From NCBI RefSeq assembly GCF_013409255.1, contig NZ_JACCAS010000001.1, positions 3,906,001-3,970,000 of the forward strand: a DNA stretch of 64,000 nucleotides, given 5' to 3'. The DNA is from Paraburkholderia bryophila. Lineage in GTDB: Bacteria; Pseudomonadota; Gammaproteobacteria; Burkholderiales; Burkholderiaceae. The notes beneath the pieces were generated by a model. It saw nothing but the letters and a program-made list of their open reading frames with translations, did no database searches and had not been told where the DNA came from. The position numbers were made by a program, and so were the translations under genes. Within the stretch, counting starts at the first letter, position 1. Every line of letters begins with the position of its first letter. Positions 35,460-45,288 of the stretch are shown piece by piece.

Positions 35460-36635
35460 ATGGATCTAGACTTCTGGTGGCTGCTGGTCATACCCGTCGC
35501 ATTCGCGTTCGGTTGGATGGCCGCGCGCTACGACCTCAAGACGCTGCTGTCCGAAAGCGCCAACCTGCCGCGTTCGTATTTCCGTGGACTGAATTTCCTG
35601 CTCAACGAGCAACCGGACCAGGCGATCGATGCGTTCATCGAAGTGGTCAAGCTCGACCCGGAAACGATCGAGTTGCACTTCGCGCTGGGCAATCTGTTCC
35701 GGCGCCGTGGTGAAACGGACCGCGCGATCCGCGTGCATCAGAACCTGTTGAGTCGCGCCGATCTGCCCGTCACTGAACGCGATCACGCGCTTTACGAGCT
35801 GGGGCAGGACTTCCTGAAAGCCGGCCTGCTCGACCGCGCGGAGGAAACTTTCCGTTCGCTCGAAACCGGCGACTACGCGCTCGGCGCGCAACGCGCGCTG
35901 CTGACCATCTACGAAATCGAGAAGGACTGGGTCAAGTCGATCGACACCGCTCGCCATCTCGAAACGATGGGCGCCGAATCGCTCGACAAGGAAATCGCGC
36001 AGTTCCATTGCGAACTCGCGCAGGAAGCGCTGCAACAGAAAAACCCGGACGAAGCACGCCGTCAACTCGGCTACGCGCTGAAGGCGAACCCGACCAACGT
36101 GCGCGCCACGATCCTGTTCGGCGACGTCGACGCGGCCGGCGGCGCGCAGGAAGCCGCCATCGCGCAGTGGCGGCGCGTCGAGGAACAGAATGCGGCGTAT
36201 CTGCCGCTCGTCGCGGAAAAGCTGATGAAATCCTATGAGGCGCTCGGCCGCCCGCAGGACGGCGCGGATCTGCTGACCACCTGGGTCGACCGCTATCCGA
36301 CCAACGACCTGCTCGACGTCGCCTATCAGCACGTCGCGTCGCTGCGTGGACCCGACGCGGCGCACGCGCTCGCGCGCTCGCAGATGCAGAAGTCGCCGAA
36401 TCTGGCGGGCATGACGCGCCTGCTCGAAGCGCAGGAAGCCCTCGCGGAAGAGCCACGGCGCAGTGAGCTGGAGCTGATGCGCACGCTGATCCGCCAGCGC
36501 ACCAAAAATCTGCCACGGTATACGTGCCAGAATTGCGGTTTCAGGGCGCGGCTTTTCTACTGGCAGTGCCCGGGTTGCAGCGGTTGGGAAACCTATGCGC
36601 CGCGTCGCGTCGAACCGATCACCGCGTCGAACTGA
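35460..36635 (+). CDS. lapB: Lipopolysaccharide assembly protein B
   Basis: 391 residues. An N-terminal membrane helix (LDFWWLLVIPVAFAFGWMA), a series of TPR helices (about 45-340) and a C-terminal rubredoxin-like zinc domain, CQNCGF then CPGCSGW. LapB (YciM) controls LpxC degradation by FtsH and so the supply of lipid A. Located directly before genes for sugar nucleotide and heptose synthesis, which fits a lipopolysaccharide gene group. Confidence 0.95.
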   Translation: MDLDFWWLLVIPVAFAFGWMAARYDLKTLLSESANLPRSYFRGLNFLLNEQPDQAIDAFIEVVKLDPETIELHFALGNLFRRRGETDRAIRVHQNLLSRADLPVTERDHALYELGQDFLKAGLLDRAEETFRSLETGDYALGAQRALLTIYEIEKDWVKSIDTARHLETMGAESLDKEIAQFHCELAQEALQQKNPDEARRQLGYALKANPTNVRATILFGDVDAAGGAQEAAIAQWRRVEEQNAAYLPLVAEKLMKSYEALGRPQDGADLLTTWVDRYPTNDLLDVAYQHVASLRGPDAAHALARSQMQKSPNLAGMTRLLEAQEALAEEPRRSELELMRTLIRQRTKNLPRYTCQNCGFRARLFYWQCPGCSGWETYAPRRVEPITASN

Positions 36636-36791
36636 CGCCATGGCGGCCGCGTCGGCCATTAATCGGACCGCCGCGCGCGCGCCGCATCACGCGCCAGGCG
36701 ACGGCGCCCGCGCAGGCGGATATCGCAGCAACGTGTTCATGACCGGCTTTACCGCCGGGAATCATCACCGGAACCCTCTACCGGAAAGCGT

Positions 36792-38195
36792 ATGAAAATC
36801 ACCATTATCGGCACGGGCTATGTGGGCCTCGTCACCGGCGCGTGCCTCGCCGAAATCGGCCACGACGTGTTCTGTCTCGACGTCGATCCGCGCAAGATCG
36901 AGATCCTCAACAACGGCGGCGTGCCGATTCACGAGCCGGGCCTGCTGGAGATCATCAACCGCACGCGCGCGGCGCGTCGCATCACGTTTTCGACCGATAT
37001 CGAAGCGAGCGTGGCGCACGGCGAGGTGCAGTTCATCGCCGTCGGCACGCCGCCCGACGAAGACGGCTCGGCTGACCTGCAATACGTTCTCGAAGCAGCC
37101 CGCAACATTGGCCGCACAATGACCGGCTTCAAGGTGATCGTCGACAAATCGACGGTGCCCGTCGGCACCGCGCAGCGCGTGCGTGCCGTGGTCGAAGAAG
37201 AGCTGGCCAAACGGGGGCTCGCCGGTAGCGAACAGCACTGCTTTTCGGTGGTGTCGAATCCCGAGTTCCTGAAAGAAGGCGCGGCGGTCGACGACTTCAT
37301 GCGGCCCGATCGCATCGTGCTCGGCCATGACGAAGACGAATCCGGCATGCGCGCCCGCGAACTGATGAAGCGCCTGTACGCCCCGTTCAACCGCAATCAC
37401 GAACGCACGCTGTACATGGACGTGCGCTCGGCCGAATTCACCAAATACGCGGCCAACGCCATGCTCGCCACGCGCATCTCGTTCATGAACGAGATGTCGA
37501 ATCTGGCGGACCGTGTCGGCGCCGATATCGAAGCGGTGCGTCGCGGCATCGGTTCGGATCCGCGGATCGGCTATCACTTCCTGTATGCCGGTTGCGGCTA
37601 CGGCGGCTCGTGCTTCCCGAAGGACGTGCAGGCGCTGATCCGCACGGCGAGCGAAAGCGGCCATCCGCTGCGCATTCTCGAAGCGGTCGAAGACGTGAAC
37701 AACAACCAGAAAGACGTGCTGGTGAACAAGATCGCCGCGAAGCTCGGTAACGATCTGAGCGGCCGCACGTTCGCCGTCTGGGGCCTCGCGTTCAAGCCGA
37801 ATACCGACGACATGCGCGAAGCGCCGAGCCGTCGCGTGATCGCCGAACTGCTGGCGCGTGGTGCGCAGGTGCGCGCGTACGATCCGGTTGCGGTGGCCGA
37901 AGCGCGCCGCGTTTTCGCGCTCGATCTGCACGACGCGCCGGAGCAGTTCGCGCGTCTGACCTTCACCGGCACGCAGGACGAAACGCTCACCGGCGCGGAC
38001 GCGCTCGTGATCGTCACCGAATGGAAGGAATTCAAGAGCCCGGATTTCCTGCATCTGAAATCCGTGCTGAAGTTGCCGCTGATTTTCGACGGCCGCAACC
38101 TGTACGAACCGGACGCGATGACCGAGATCGGTATCGACTATCACTCGATTGGACGCCCTTATGCCCAACCCTCTGAACTTCCGGCCGATGTCTGA
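36792..38195 (+). CDS. ugd: UDP-glucose 6-dehydrogenase
   Basis: 467-residue enzyme oxidising UDP-glucose to UDP-glucuronate, a precursor of 4-amino-arabinose and of polysaccharides. The Rossmann motif is [20 protein letters not shown], the catalytic Cys lies in [12 protein letters not shown], and the segment [16 protein letters not shown] belongs to the C-terminal UDP-binding domain. It precedes hldA and hldD, and the preferred hldA start overlaps its end by 35 bases. Confidence 0.96.
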   Translation: MKITIIGTGYVGLVTGACLAEIGHDVFCLDVDPRKIEILNNGGVPIHEPGLLEIINRTRAARRITFSTDIEASVAHGEVQFIAVGTPPDEDGSADLQYVLEAARNIGRTMTGFKVIVDKSTVPVGTAQRVRAVVEEELAKRGLAGSEQHCFSVVSNPEFLKEGAAVDDFMRPDRIVLGHDEDESGMRARELMKRLYAPFNRNHERTLYMDVRSAEFTKYAANAMLATRISFMNEMSNLADRVGADIEAVRRGIGSDPRIGYHFLYAGCGYGGSCFPKDVQALIRTASESGHPLRILEAVEDVNNNQKDVLVNKIAAKLGNDLSGRTFAVWGLAFKPNTDDMREAPSRRVIAELLARGAQVRAYDPVAVAEARRVFALDLHDAPEQFARLTFTGTQDETLTGADALVIVTEWKEFKSPDFLHLKSVLKLPLIFDGRNLYEPDAMTEIGIDYHSIGRPYAQPSELPADV

Positions 38196-39168
38196 GACCT
38201 TGCCTGGTGCCGCGGCGTCCACGCCGGCGCCGGCGCTCATCGTGGTGCCGCGCCAGCAACTCGCCGCCGCGCGCGTACTGGTGGTCGGTGACGTGATGCT
38301 CGACCGCTACTGGTTCGGCGACGTGAACCGCATTTCGCCGGAAGCCCCAGTGCCGGTCGTGCACGTGCAACGCCAGGAAGACCGTCTGGGCGGCGCGGCG
38401 AACGTCGCGCGCAATGCGGTTGCGCTCGGTGCACAGGCTGGCCTGCTGTGCGTGGTCGGTCATGACGAACCCGGCGAGCGGATCGTGCAATTGCTCGGCG
38501 AAAGCGGCGTGACGCCGCATCTCGAACGCGATCCGGCGTTGCTCACCACGATCAAGCTGCGCGTGCTGTCGCGCCAGCAGCAGTTGCTGCGCGTCGACTT
38601 CGAGAATTCGCCGGCGCATGAGGTGCTGCTCGCGGGCCTCGCGCGCTTCGACGAGCTGCTGCCGTCGCACGACGTGATCCTGATGTCCGATTACGCGAAG
38701 GGCGGCCTGACCCACGTCACGCAGATGATCGCCAAGGCGCACGCGGCAGGCAAGGCGGTGCTGGTCGATCCGAAAGGCGACGACTGGGAACGCTATCGCG
38801 GCGCCACGCTGATCACGCCGAATCGCGCCGAGTTGCGTGAAGTGGTTGGCCAGTGGAAATCCGAAGAAGATCTGATCGCGCGCGTTACGAAATTGCGCGC
38901 CGATCTGCAGTTCAAGGCGCTGCTGCTGACGCGTTCGGAAGAGGGCATGACGCTCTTCTCCGACGACGGCATCCTGCACGCGTCGGCGGTTGCACGCGAA
39001 GTGTATGATGTCTCGGGCGCCGGCGACACCGTGATCGCGACGCTCGCCGCCATGCTGGGCGCGGGTCTCACGCTGGTCGACGCGGTTGGTCTCGCGAATC
39101 GCGCGGCCGGCATCGTGGTCGGCAAACTCGGCACGGCCACCGTCAACTACGACGAACTCTTTCATTGA
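38161..39168 (+). CDS. hldA: D-glycero-beta-D-manno-heptose-7-phosphate kinase
   Basis: 335-residue PfkB-type sugar kinase making heptose 1,7-bisphosphate for the lipopolysaccharide inner core. Segments [23 protein letters not shown] (substrate) and [17 protein letters not shown] (anion hole and catalytic Asp) identify it. The adenylyltransferase half of fused HldE is missing, so that function must be encoded elsewhere. Start is uncertain: ATG 38161 overlaps ugd by 35 bases; ATG 38188 (MSETLPG) overlaps by eight and is a good alternative. Confidence 0.93.
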   Translation: MPNPLNFRPMSETLPGAAASTPAPALIVVPRQQLAAARVLVVGDVMLDRYWFGDVNRISPEAPVPVVHVQRQEDRLGGAANVARNAVALGAQAGLLCVVGHDEPGERIVQLLGESGVTPHLERDPALLTTIKLRVLSRQQQLLRVDFENSPAHEVLLAGLARFDELLPSHDVILMSDYAKGGLTHVTQMIAKAHAAGKAVLVDPKGDDWERYRGATLITPNRAELREVVGQWKSEEDLIARVTKLRADLQFKALLLTRSEEGMTLFSDDGILHASAVAREVYDVSGAGDTVIATLAAMLGAGLTLVDAVGLANRAAGIVVGKLGTATVNYDELFH

Positions 39169-39262
39169 CCCAGGCCCGGCGGATCTCTCGTCGCGCGCGC
39201 ATTGACGGCGCGGCACAGGGACTCGCGGGGCGTCGGCTGAAACTCATTACCGCAGGATCATC

Positions 39263-40255
39263 ATGACCGTCATCGTCACCGGCGCGGCCGGCTTTATCGG
39301 CAGCAATCTCGTGAAGGCGCTCAACGAGCGCGGCGAACAACGCATCATCGCCGTGGATAACCTCACGCGCGCCGACAAGTTCAAGAACCTGGTCGACTGC
39401 GAAATCGACGACTACCTCGACAAAACCGAATTCGTCGAACGCTTCAGGCGCGGCGACTTCGGCAAGGTACGCGCGATTTTCCACGAAGGCGCCTGCTCGG
39501 ACACGATGGAAACCGACGGCCGCTACATGATGGACAACAACTTCCGCTACAGCCGCGAGGTGCTCGACGTCTGCCTCGCGCAGAACATCCAGTTCCTGTA
39601 CGCGTCGTCGGCGGCTACGTACGGCGGCTCGAGCCGTTTCGTCGAAGAGCGCGAAGTCGAGCAGCCGCTGAACGTGTACGGCTATTCGAAGTTCCTGTTC
39701 GACCAGGTGATCCGCCGCGTGCTGCCCACCGCGAAGAGCCAGATTGCCGGCTTCCGTTACTTCAACGTCTACGGGCCGCGCGAAACGCATAAGGCGCGCA
39801 TGGCGTCGGTGGCGTTTCACAACTTCAACCAGTTCCGCGCCGAAAGCAAGGTCAAGCTGTTCGGCGAATACAACGGCTACGCCGCGGGCGAGCAGACGCG
39901 CGATTTCGTCTCGATCGAAGACGTGGTGAAGGTCAACCTGTTCTTCTTCGATAATCCGGACAAGTCGGGCATCTTCAATCTGGGTAGCGGTCGCGCGCAA
40001 CCGTTCAACGACATCGCGAGCACCGTGGTCAACACGCTGCGCGGGCTGAACAATGAACCGGCGTTGTCGCTCGCGGATCAGGTGCAGCGCGGGCTGATCG
40101 AATACATTCCGTTCCCCGACGCGCTGCGCGGCAAGTATCAGTGCTTCACGCAGGCCGACCAGACCAGGCTGCGCGCGGCCGGCTACGACGCACCGTTCCT
40201 GAGCGTGCAGGAAGGTGTCGATCGCTACGTCCATTGGCTATTCGGCCAGGTTTAA
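39263..40255 (+). CDS. hldD: ADP-L-glycero-D-manno-heptose 6-epimerase
   Basis: 330-residue short-chain dehydrogenase/reductase family epimerase producing ADP-L,D-heptose. NAD(P) motif [14 protein letters not shown], active-site Ser in YASSAATYG and the YxxxK pair in YGYSKFLFD. The sequence [18 protein letters not shown] is typical of HldD. It works after HldA in the same pathway, 94 bases downstream on the same strand. Confidence 0.97.
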   Translation: MTVIVTGAAGFIGSNLVKALNERGEQRIIAVDNLTRADKFKNLVDCEIDDYLDKTEFVERFRRGDFGKVRAIFHEGACSDTMETDGRYMMDNNFRYSREVLDVCLAQNIQFLYASSAATYGGSSRFVEEREVEQPLNVYGYSKFLFDQVIRRVLPTAKSQIAGFRYFNVYGPRETHKARMASVAFHNFNQFRAESKVKLFGEYNGYAAGEQTRDFVSIEDVVKVNLFFFDNPDKSGIFNLGSGRAQPFNDIASTVVNTLRGLNNEPALSLADQVQRGLIEYIPFPDALRGKYQCFTQADQTRLRAAGYDAPFLSVQEGVDRYVHWLFGQV

Positions 40256-40278
40256 TTAGTCCGGACACCTCTGTAAAG

Positions 40279-40331
40279 TGGAATCTCCCGGTGGGTGACG
40301 GTCGCCAACCGGATGTACGAGGGAGATTCCA
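40279..40331 (+). promoter_or_regulatory. Leader hairpin enclosing the comEA ribosome-binding site
   Basis: Perfect 11-base arms TGGAATCTCCC (40279-40289) and GGGAGATTCCA (40321-40331) flank a 31-base loop that can itself form CCGGT / ACCGG. The right arm contains the GGGAG ribosome site and stops one base before the ATG at 40333, so folding would hide the site. This suggests translational control (temperature or another RNA signal), unproven. Confidence 0.6.
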
Positions 40332-40332
40332 T

Positions 40333-40698
40333 ATGTTTCGAAAAATTCTGGTTACCGCGGCGATGCTCGCCGCTTTCGGCCACGCGTATGCGGCGGTCGA
40401 CGTCAACACGGCTAACGAAGACGCGCTGCGCGGCATCAAGGGCATCGGTCCTGCCAAAGCGAAAGCCATTCTTGAAGAGCGCACAGCGCATGGTCCGTTC
40501 AAGGACCCGGCGGATCTCGGCAAGCGCGTCAAAGGCATGGGCGGGCATACCGTCGAGCGCCTGCAGGCGGAGGGTCTCGCTGTCGGACCGGCTGGCGCGG
40601 CTGCTAACGCGCAAGCTGCGGCGTCTGCATCGACCAAGGGCGCGGCCGCTCCGGCCAATGCACCCAAAGCCAACACCACCGTGGCGGTAAAGAAATAG
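40333..40698 (+). CDS. ComEA-like helix-hairpin-helix protein
   Basis: 121 residues: signal peptide (ending GHAYA-AV), then a ComEA-type double helix-hairpin-helix domain (DVNTANEDALRGIKGIGPAKAKAIL and FKDPADLGKRVKGMGGHTVERLQ) and an Ala/Thr-rich basic tail. Such periplasmic proteins bind incoming DNA during natural transformation or are general DNA-binding proteins. Start set by the signal peptide; the ribosome site lies in a hairpin. A terminator follows at 40819-40845. Confidence 0.9.
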   Translation: MFRKILVTAAMLAAFGHAYAAVDVNTANEDALRGIKGIGPAKAKAILEERTAHGPFKDPADLGKRVKGMGGHTVERLQAEGLAVGPAGAAANAQAAASASTKGAAAPANAPKANTTVAVKK

Positions 40699-40818
40699 CC
40701 CGGCGCGAGCCGCGTCCGTGGCGTGCGTCGTCACGCGCGCGGCTCGCTCGTGTCGTACCCCTTCATGTCCCCGGAGTTGTTCAGCACACTCCTTCAGCTG
40801 TCATGCAGATGACTGGCT

Positions 40819-40845
40819 CCCGCGGTACTCCGCCGCGGGCTTTTT
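40819..40845 (+). terminator. Rho-independent terminator
   Basis: Stem CCCGCGG / CCGCGGG with a seven-base loop followed by CTTTTTG. Ends the comEA-like unit 120 bases after the stop, before cysM. Confidence 0.75.
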
Positions 40846-40983
40846 GCGTGGTTTGCTACATGCGCGCTGAATGATGCGCGCGCCTGCATCCATGCGGCTA
40901 GAAGGGCCGCACGGCAGCCGCGGGCACGGTGGTTTAGAATCGATAGATTGAAGACTCCCCGCAGCGACGGCACCAGAAACGAT

Positions 40984-41886
40984 ATGGCTTACAAAACGAT
41001 TGAAGACACGATCGGCAACACGCCGCTCGTGCAGCTTGTCCGGCTTCCTGACGACGAGATCCGCAGCCGCAATAACGTGATCCTTGCGAAGCTCGAGGGC
41101 AACAATCCCGCGGGGTCGGTGAAGGATCGTCCGGCTTTGTCGATGATCAAGAAGGCGGAAGCGCGCGGTCGCATCAAACCGGGCGACACGCTGATCGAAT
41201 CGACCAGCGGCAACACTGGCATCGCGCTCGCCATGACGGCCGCGATCCGCGGCTACAAGATGGTGCTGATCATGCCGGAAGATCTGTCGATCGAGCGCCG
41301 TCAGAGCATGGCCGCGTACGGTGCGCAGATCATTCTGACGCCGGTCACCGGCGGCATGGAATACGCCCGCGATCTCGCCGAGCAGATGCAGCGCGAAGGC
41401 AAGGGCATCATCCTCGACCAGTTCGCGAATCCGGATAATCCGGCGGCGCACGTCGAAGGCACGGGTCCGGAAATCTGGCGCGATACCGAAGGGCGCATTA
41501 CGCACTTCGTGTCGTCCATGGGCACGACCGGCACGATCATGGGCGTGTCCGCGTATCTGAAGCAACAGAATCAGGCGATCGAGATCGTCGGTGCGCAGCC
41601 CGAAGAGGGCTCGCGTATTCCGGGCATCCGCAAGTGGCCGGAAGCGTATCTGCCGAAGATTTTCGATCGCAGCCGCGTGGATCGCGTCGAGAACGTGAGC
41701 CAGGCCGCGGCTGAAGCGATGGTGCGTCGTATGGCGGCGGTGGAAGGCATCTTTGCCGGTATCTCGTCGGGCGGCGCGTGCGAAGTGGCGCTGCGCGTGG
41801 CGCGTCAGGTCGAGAACGCGACGATCGTGTTCATTGTCTGCGATCGCGGCGACCGGTATCTGTCGACGGGTGTGTTTCCCGCCTGA
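40984..41886 (+). CDS. cysM: Cysteine synthase B
   Basis: 300-residue PLP enzyme forming cysteine from O-acetylserine and sulfide or thiosulfate. The PLP lysine is in NPAGSVKDRPALSMI, the phosphate loop is TSGNTGIALA, and the active-site loop after residue 200 is of the CysM kind (RIPGIRKWPEAYLPKIFD). Start at MAYKTIED; the frame is open for 12 codons upstream without support. Convergent with mltB, with a shared terminator. Confidence 0.95.
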   Translation: MAYKTIEDTIGNTPLVQLVRLPDDEIRSRNNVILAKLEGNNPAGSVKDRPALSMIKKAEARGRIKPGDTLIESTSGNTGIALAMTAAIRGYKMVLIMPEDLSIERRQSMAAYGAQIILTPVTGGMEYARDLAEQMQREGKGIILDQFANPDNPAAHVEGTGPEIWRDTEGRITHFVSSMGTTGTIMGVSAYLKQQNQAIEIVGAQPEEGSRIPGIRKWPEAYLPKIFDRSRVDRVENVSQAAAEAMVRRMAAVEGIFAGISSGGACEVALRVARQVENATIVFIVCDRGDRYLSTGVFPA

Positions 41887-41911
41887 GTACGCGGCATCGC
41901 TTGAACGAATG

Positions 41912-41951
41912 CAAAAGCGCCGGTTCTTTCAAAAAGGACCGGCGCTTTTTT
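41912..41951. terminator. Bidirectional terminator between cysM and mltB
   Basis: Arms AAAAGCGCCGGT and ACCGGCGCTTTT enclose a short loop, with A tract on the left and TTTTTT on the right. It can end transcription from both convergent genes. Confidence 0.92.
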
Positions 41952-42007
41952 ATGCTCGTGCGATACGTCGTCGCGAACCGCTAGTCGGCTCGCGTGCCGG
42001 TAGCGGA

Positions 42008-43237
42008 TTACTGCGAAGCCGCCACGGGCGGCGTTGCGTTCTTGACGGCGCTTGCCGCGTCGCTCGCTTCCATCTGCGCCTTGACGCGCTGGCCCAACTG
42101 ATAAACCGCGAGCGCATAAAAGAAGCTGCGGTTATAGCGCGTCAGCACGTAGAAGTTCTTCAGGCCGAGCATGTACTCGGTGCCGCGTCCCGGCGACGGC
42201 AGGTCCACCACCGTGACCGGCGTACCGGCTTCCGCAGCGACGTCGACGTCCGGTTCGTTGAGCAGCAGGCCGGCGCGCAGCAACTGGTCGAGCGGCCAAT
42301 GCGGTTCCGGCTTGCCGTCGGCGGCGGCTTGTGCGACGCCCAGGCTGCCGGCGTCCGTGCCGATCTTCCACACCACCGGCCGGCCGTTTTCCCAGCCGTT
42401 CTGACGCAGATAGTTCGCCACGCTGCCGATCGCATCCGCCTGGTTGGTGCGCAGGTCGATCTGCTTGTTGCCGTCGTAGCTCACCGCGTACTGAACGATG
42501 CTGCTCGGCAGAAACTGCGGAATACCGATCGCGCCGGTGTACGAGCCGAGCACCGTGGTCGGGTCGATCTGCGAATCGCGGGTCCATACCAGGTAGTCTT
42601 CGAGATTCTTGCGGAAGGTCGCCTGGCGATCCGCGCGATTGGCAGTGCTCGGGTAGTCGAAGCTGAGCGTGGTCAGCGCGTCGAGCACGCGGAAGTTACC
42701 CATGAAGCGACCGTAAATCGTCTCCACGCCGATAATGCCGACGACCACCTCCGGCGGCACGCCGAACTCCTCGTACGCGCGTTGCAGCGTGGCCTGGTTG
42801 GCGCGCCAGAAGCGCACGCCGGCGTTGATGCGGATCTGGTCGAGAAAGCGCGACTGATAGACGCGCCAGTTCTTGATGGACGGCGAGGGCGACGGCGTCA
42901 CCAGCTTGACCGCGGTCGCCGAATAGCTCACGTGCGAAAACAGCGCGTGCAATGCGTCGGGGTCGAAGTCGTAACGCGCGACCATGTCGTTGATGAACGT
43001 GTCCACCGCGGCATTGTTGGCGTAGCGCTGCGGGACGATTTCTTCTTCGAAGGTTTGTCCTTGCGGCACGGCGGGCTGCGGTTGGCTTTGCGCGATCTGC
43101 ACCGGCGCTTTCTTGCCGGCGCTTTGCGCCTGCGCCGGATGAGTTGCCATGAACATGCACGATACGACGGATAGTGCGGCGACTACGGTTTTGGTGCGTA
43201 GCCGGTTTCGTGCAGACAGAGCAAGCTTGACGGTCAT
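42008..43237 (-). CDS. mltB: Membrane-bound lytic murein transglycosylase B
   Basis: 409-residue peptidoglycan-cleaving enzyme. N-terminal signal sequence (ending HPAQA-QS) without an obvious lipobox Cys at +1, a proline/glutamine-rich linker, then the SLT domain with catalytic Glu in GIIGVETIYGRFMGNFRVLDAL and AIGIPQFLPSSIVQYAV. The start at 43237 fits the signal peptide; the frame remains open 68 codons upstream. Its C-terminal tail (ASDAASAVKNATPPVAASQ) is poorly conserved. Periplasmic, acts in cell-wall turnover. Confidence 0.92.
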   Translation of the reverse strand: MTVKLALSARNRLRTKTVVAALSVVSCMFMATHPAQAQSAGKKAPVQIAQSQPQPAVPQGQTFEEEIVPQRYANNAAVDTFINDMVARYDFDPDALHALFSHVSYSATAVKLVTPSPSPSIKNWRVYQSRFLDQIRINAGVRFWRANQATLQRAYEEFGVPPEVVVGIIGVETIYGRFMGNFRVLDALTTLSFDYPSTANRADRQATFRKNLEDYLVWTRDSQIDPTTVLGSYTGAIGIPQFLPSSIVQYAVSYDGNKQIDLRTNQADAIGSVANYLRQNGWENGRPVVWKIGTDAGSLGVAQAAADGKPEPHWPLDQLLRAGLLLNEPDVDVAAEAGTPVTVVDLPSPGRGTEYMLGLKNFYVLTRYNRSFFYALAVYQLGQRVKAQMEASDAASAVKNATPPVAASQ

Positions 43238-43439
43238 AGTGAGCTGAAGGCGCGATGCGCAAGAGACAGGGGAAAACGGTTCGGGGCAGTATACCCGACG
43301 CCTTCTGCAAAACTGTGGTGGATACGTCGTACCCGCGTCGTGTGGTAACTTGATAAATGTTGGCGCGCCGAGGGCGCGCGCCCTGGATGGAGACACGCCG
43401 CGCGCGCATCGAAAAGCTGCCGCGCCGCAGAAGAAAATC

Positions 43440-44363
43440 ATGGCAACAGGTTTTTATTCCCACGCCGACTGTCTGCTGCACGATATGGGGCAATGGCATC
43501 CCGAATGCCCCGCGCGTCTGCAGGCGATCGAAGATCAAATGATCGCGAGCCGCATCGACTCGCTGATCGAGCGCGAGTCGCCGCCGCTCGCGGACGAAGC
43601 CGCGCTGCTGCGCGTGCATACGCAAGCTCACGTCGACTACATTCGCGATCGTTCGCCCGCCGAAGGTCTCGCCGAGATCGACCCCGATACGTCGATGAAC
43701 CCGCACACATGGCAGGCCGCGTTGCGCGCGGCGGGCGCGGCGGTGGCCGCGACGGATGCGGTGATCGAAGGCCGTTTCGACAACGCGTTCTGCAGCGTGC
43801 GCCCGCCGGGCCACCATGCGGAGCCGGCGCGCGCGATGGGCTTCTGCTTCTTCAACAACGTCGCGATCGCCGCGCGTCATGCGCTCGAGGTGCATGGCCT
43901 GGAGCGCGTCGCGATTATCGATTTCGACGTGCATCACGGCAACGGCACCGAAGCGGCTTTTTCGGGCGACTCGCGCGTGTTGATGTGCAGCATCTTCCAG
44001 CATCCGTTCTATCCGTTCAGCGGCGCGGACAACCAGGCGTCCAACATGTGCAACGTGCCGATGGCGGCACGCTCGAAAGGCATGGAAGTGCGCGAGGTGG
44101 TGGACATGATGTGGCTGCCGCGTCTGCATGAATTCAAGCCGGAGATGATCTTCATCTCCGCGGGTTTCGACGCGCATCGCGAGGACGATCTCGGCAACAT
44201 GGGGCTCGTCGAGGACGACTACGCGTGGATCACCGAGCAGATGCGCGAGATCGCGAAGCGTTATGCGCGTGGGCGCATCGTCAGTTGTCTTGAGGGCGGT
44301 TATAACCTGTCCGCGCTCGGGCGCAGCGTGGTGGCGCATGTGCGTGCGCTGGCTGGGATCTGA
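43440..44363 (+). CDS. Histone-deacetylase-family (class II-like) deacetylase
   Basis: 307-residue zinc hydrolase of the HDAC/AcuC/acetylpolyamine amidohydrolase superfamily. Catalytic His-His pair in RPPGHHAEPARAMGFCFFNN, zinc ligands in IIDFDVHHGNGT (Asp and His) and SAGFDAHREDDLG (Asp), and the Tyr of the C-terminal loop in LEGGYNLSALG. Substrate (acetyl-lysine or polyamine) is not determinable. Beside an enoyl-CoA hydratase-like gene, 102 bases downstream. Confidence 0.92.
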   Translation: MATGFYSHADCLLHDMGQWHPECPARLQAIEDQMIASRIDSLIERESPPLADEAALLRVHTQAHVDYIRDRSPAEGLAEIDPDTSMNPHTWQAALRAAGAAVAATDAVIEGRFDNAFCSVRPPGHHAEPARAMGFCFFNNVAIAARHALEVHGLERVAIIDFDVHHGNGTEAAFSGDSRVLMCSIFQHPFYPFSGADNQASNMCNVPMAARSKGMEVREVVDMMWLPRLHEFKPEMIFISAGFDAHREDDLGNMGLVEDDYAWITEQMREIAKRYARGRIVSCLEGGYNLSALGRSVVAHVRALAGI

Positions 44364-44464
44364 GGCGCAAAGCCGCAGAACCGCAGAACCGCCAGGCGGC
44401 AGGTTGCCGCCAACGCGCCGTGCGATCAACGCGCGGCTTACGTGAATTCAACCAGGACCAAGCC

Positions 44465-45268
44465 ATGAACGCCGACGTGCGCAACGCCTCACTAGTCGAC
44501 ATCGAACACGGCGCGTATGGCGTGCCGGGCGTCGTGCAGGTGACGATGAACCGGCCCGACGCGTTCAACGCGCTGTCCGAAGCCTTGCTCGACGCGTTGC
44601 AGACGGCGCTCGCCGACATCGCGCAGTCGTCGGCGGCACGCGTGGTCGTGATCGCGGGTGCGGGTCGCGCATTCTGCGCGGGCCACGATCTGAAGGAGAT
44701 GCGCGCGGCGCCGTCGTTGGCGTACTACCAGGCGCTGTTCGCCCGCTGCACGAAACTGATGATGACGATTCAGCGCATGCCGCAACCGGTGATCGCGCGG
44801 GTACAGGGCATTGCCACGGCGGCGGGTTGTCAACTGGTCGCGATGTGCGATCTCGCGGTCGCGGCCGAGACGGCGCGCTTCGCGGTGTCGGGCGTGAATC
44901 TGGGGCTGTTCTGCGCGACGCCGTCGGTGCCGCTGTCGCGCAACCTGTCGCGCAAGGCCGCGCTGGAGATGCTGCTGACCGGCGATTTCATCGATGCCGC
45001 CGAAGCGAAGCAGCAGGGGTTGGTGAACCGCGTAGCGCCGGCAGAGGCGTTAGACGCGGAAATCGCGCGGCTCGCCACGAGCATCTGCGCGAAACCGGTT
45101 GAAGCGGTGAGCGCGGGCAAGGGGCTTTTTTATCGTCAGCTTGAGATGGGCATTGAAGCGGCGTATCAGCTCGCCGGCCAGACGATGGCCTGCAACATGA
45201 TGGATGACTCGGCGCTCGAAGGCGTGCAGGCGTTCATCGAGAAGCGGCCGCCGGACTGGAAGGGCTAG
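44465..45268 (+). CDS. Enoyl-CoA hydratase/isomerase family protein
   Basis: 267-residue crotonase-fold enzyme. Oxyanion-hole segments GAGRAFCAGHDLKEM and GIATAAGCQLVAMCDLAVA are present; a Glu at the second hydratase position is replaced, with VNLGLFCATPSVPLSRN in the place of the usual GxxPGxG hydratase loop, so the reaction is uncertain. AGGACC lies before the ATG at 44465. It is convergent with the lipase-like gene at 45289. Confidence 0.88.
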   Translation: MNADVRNASLVDIEHGAYGVPGVVQVTMNRPDAFNALSEALLDALQTALADIAQSSAARVVVIAGAGRAFCAGHDLKEMRAAPSLAYYQALFARCTKLMMTIQRMPQPVIARVQGIATAAGCQLVAMCDLAVAAETARFAVSGVNLGLFCATPSVPLSRNLSRKAALEMLLTGDFIDAAEAKQQGLVNRVAPAEALDAEIARLATSICAKPVEAVSAGKGLFYRQLEMGIEAAYQLAGQTMACNMMDDSALEGVQAFIEKRPPDWKG

Positions 45269-45288
45269 GCGCGTCCAGCCGCTTTCGC

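Noticed and set aside
36765..38240. A long open frame antisense to ugd
   Set aside because: Shadow of a GC-rich gene; no ribosome site or motif.
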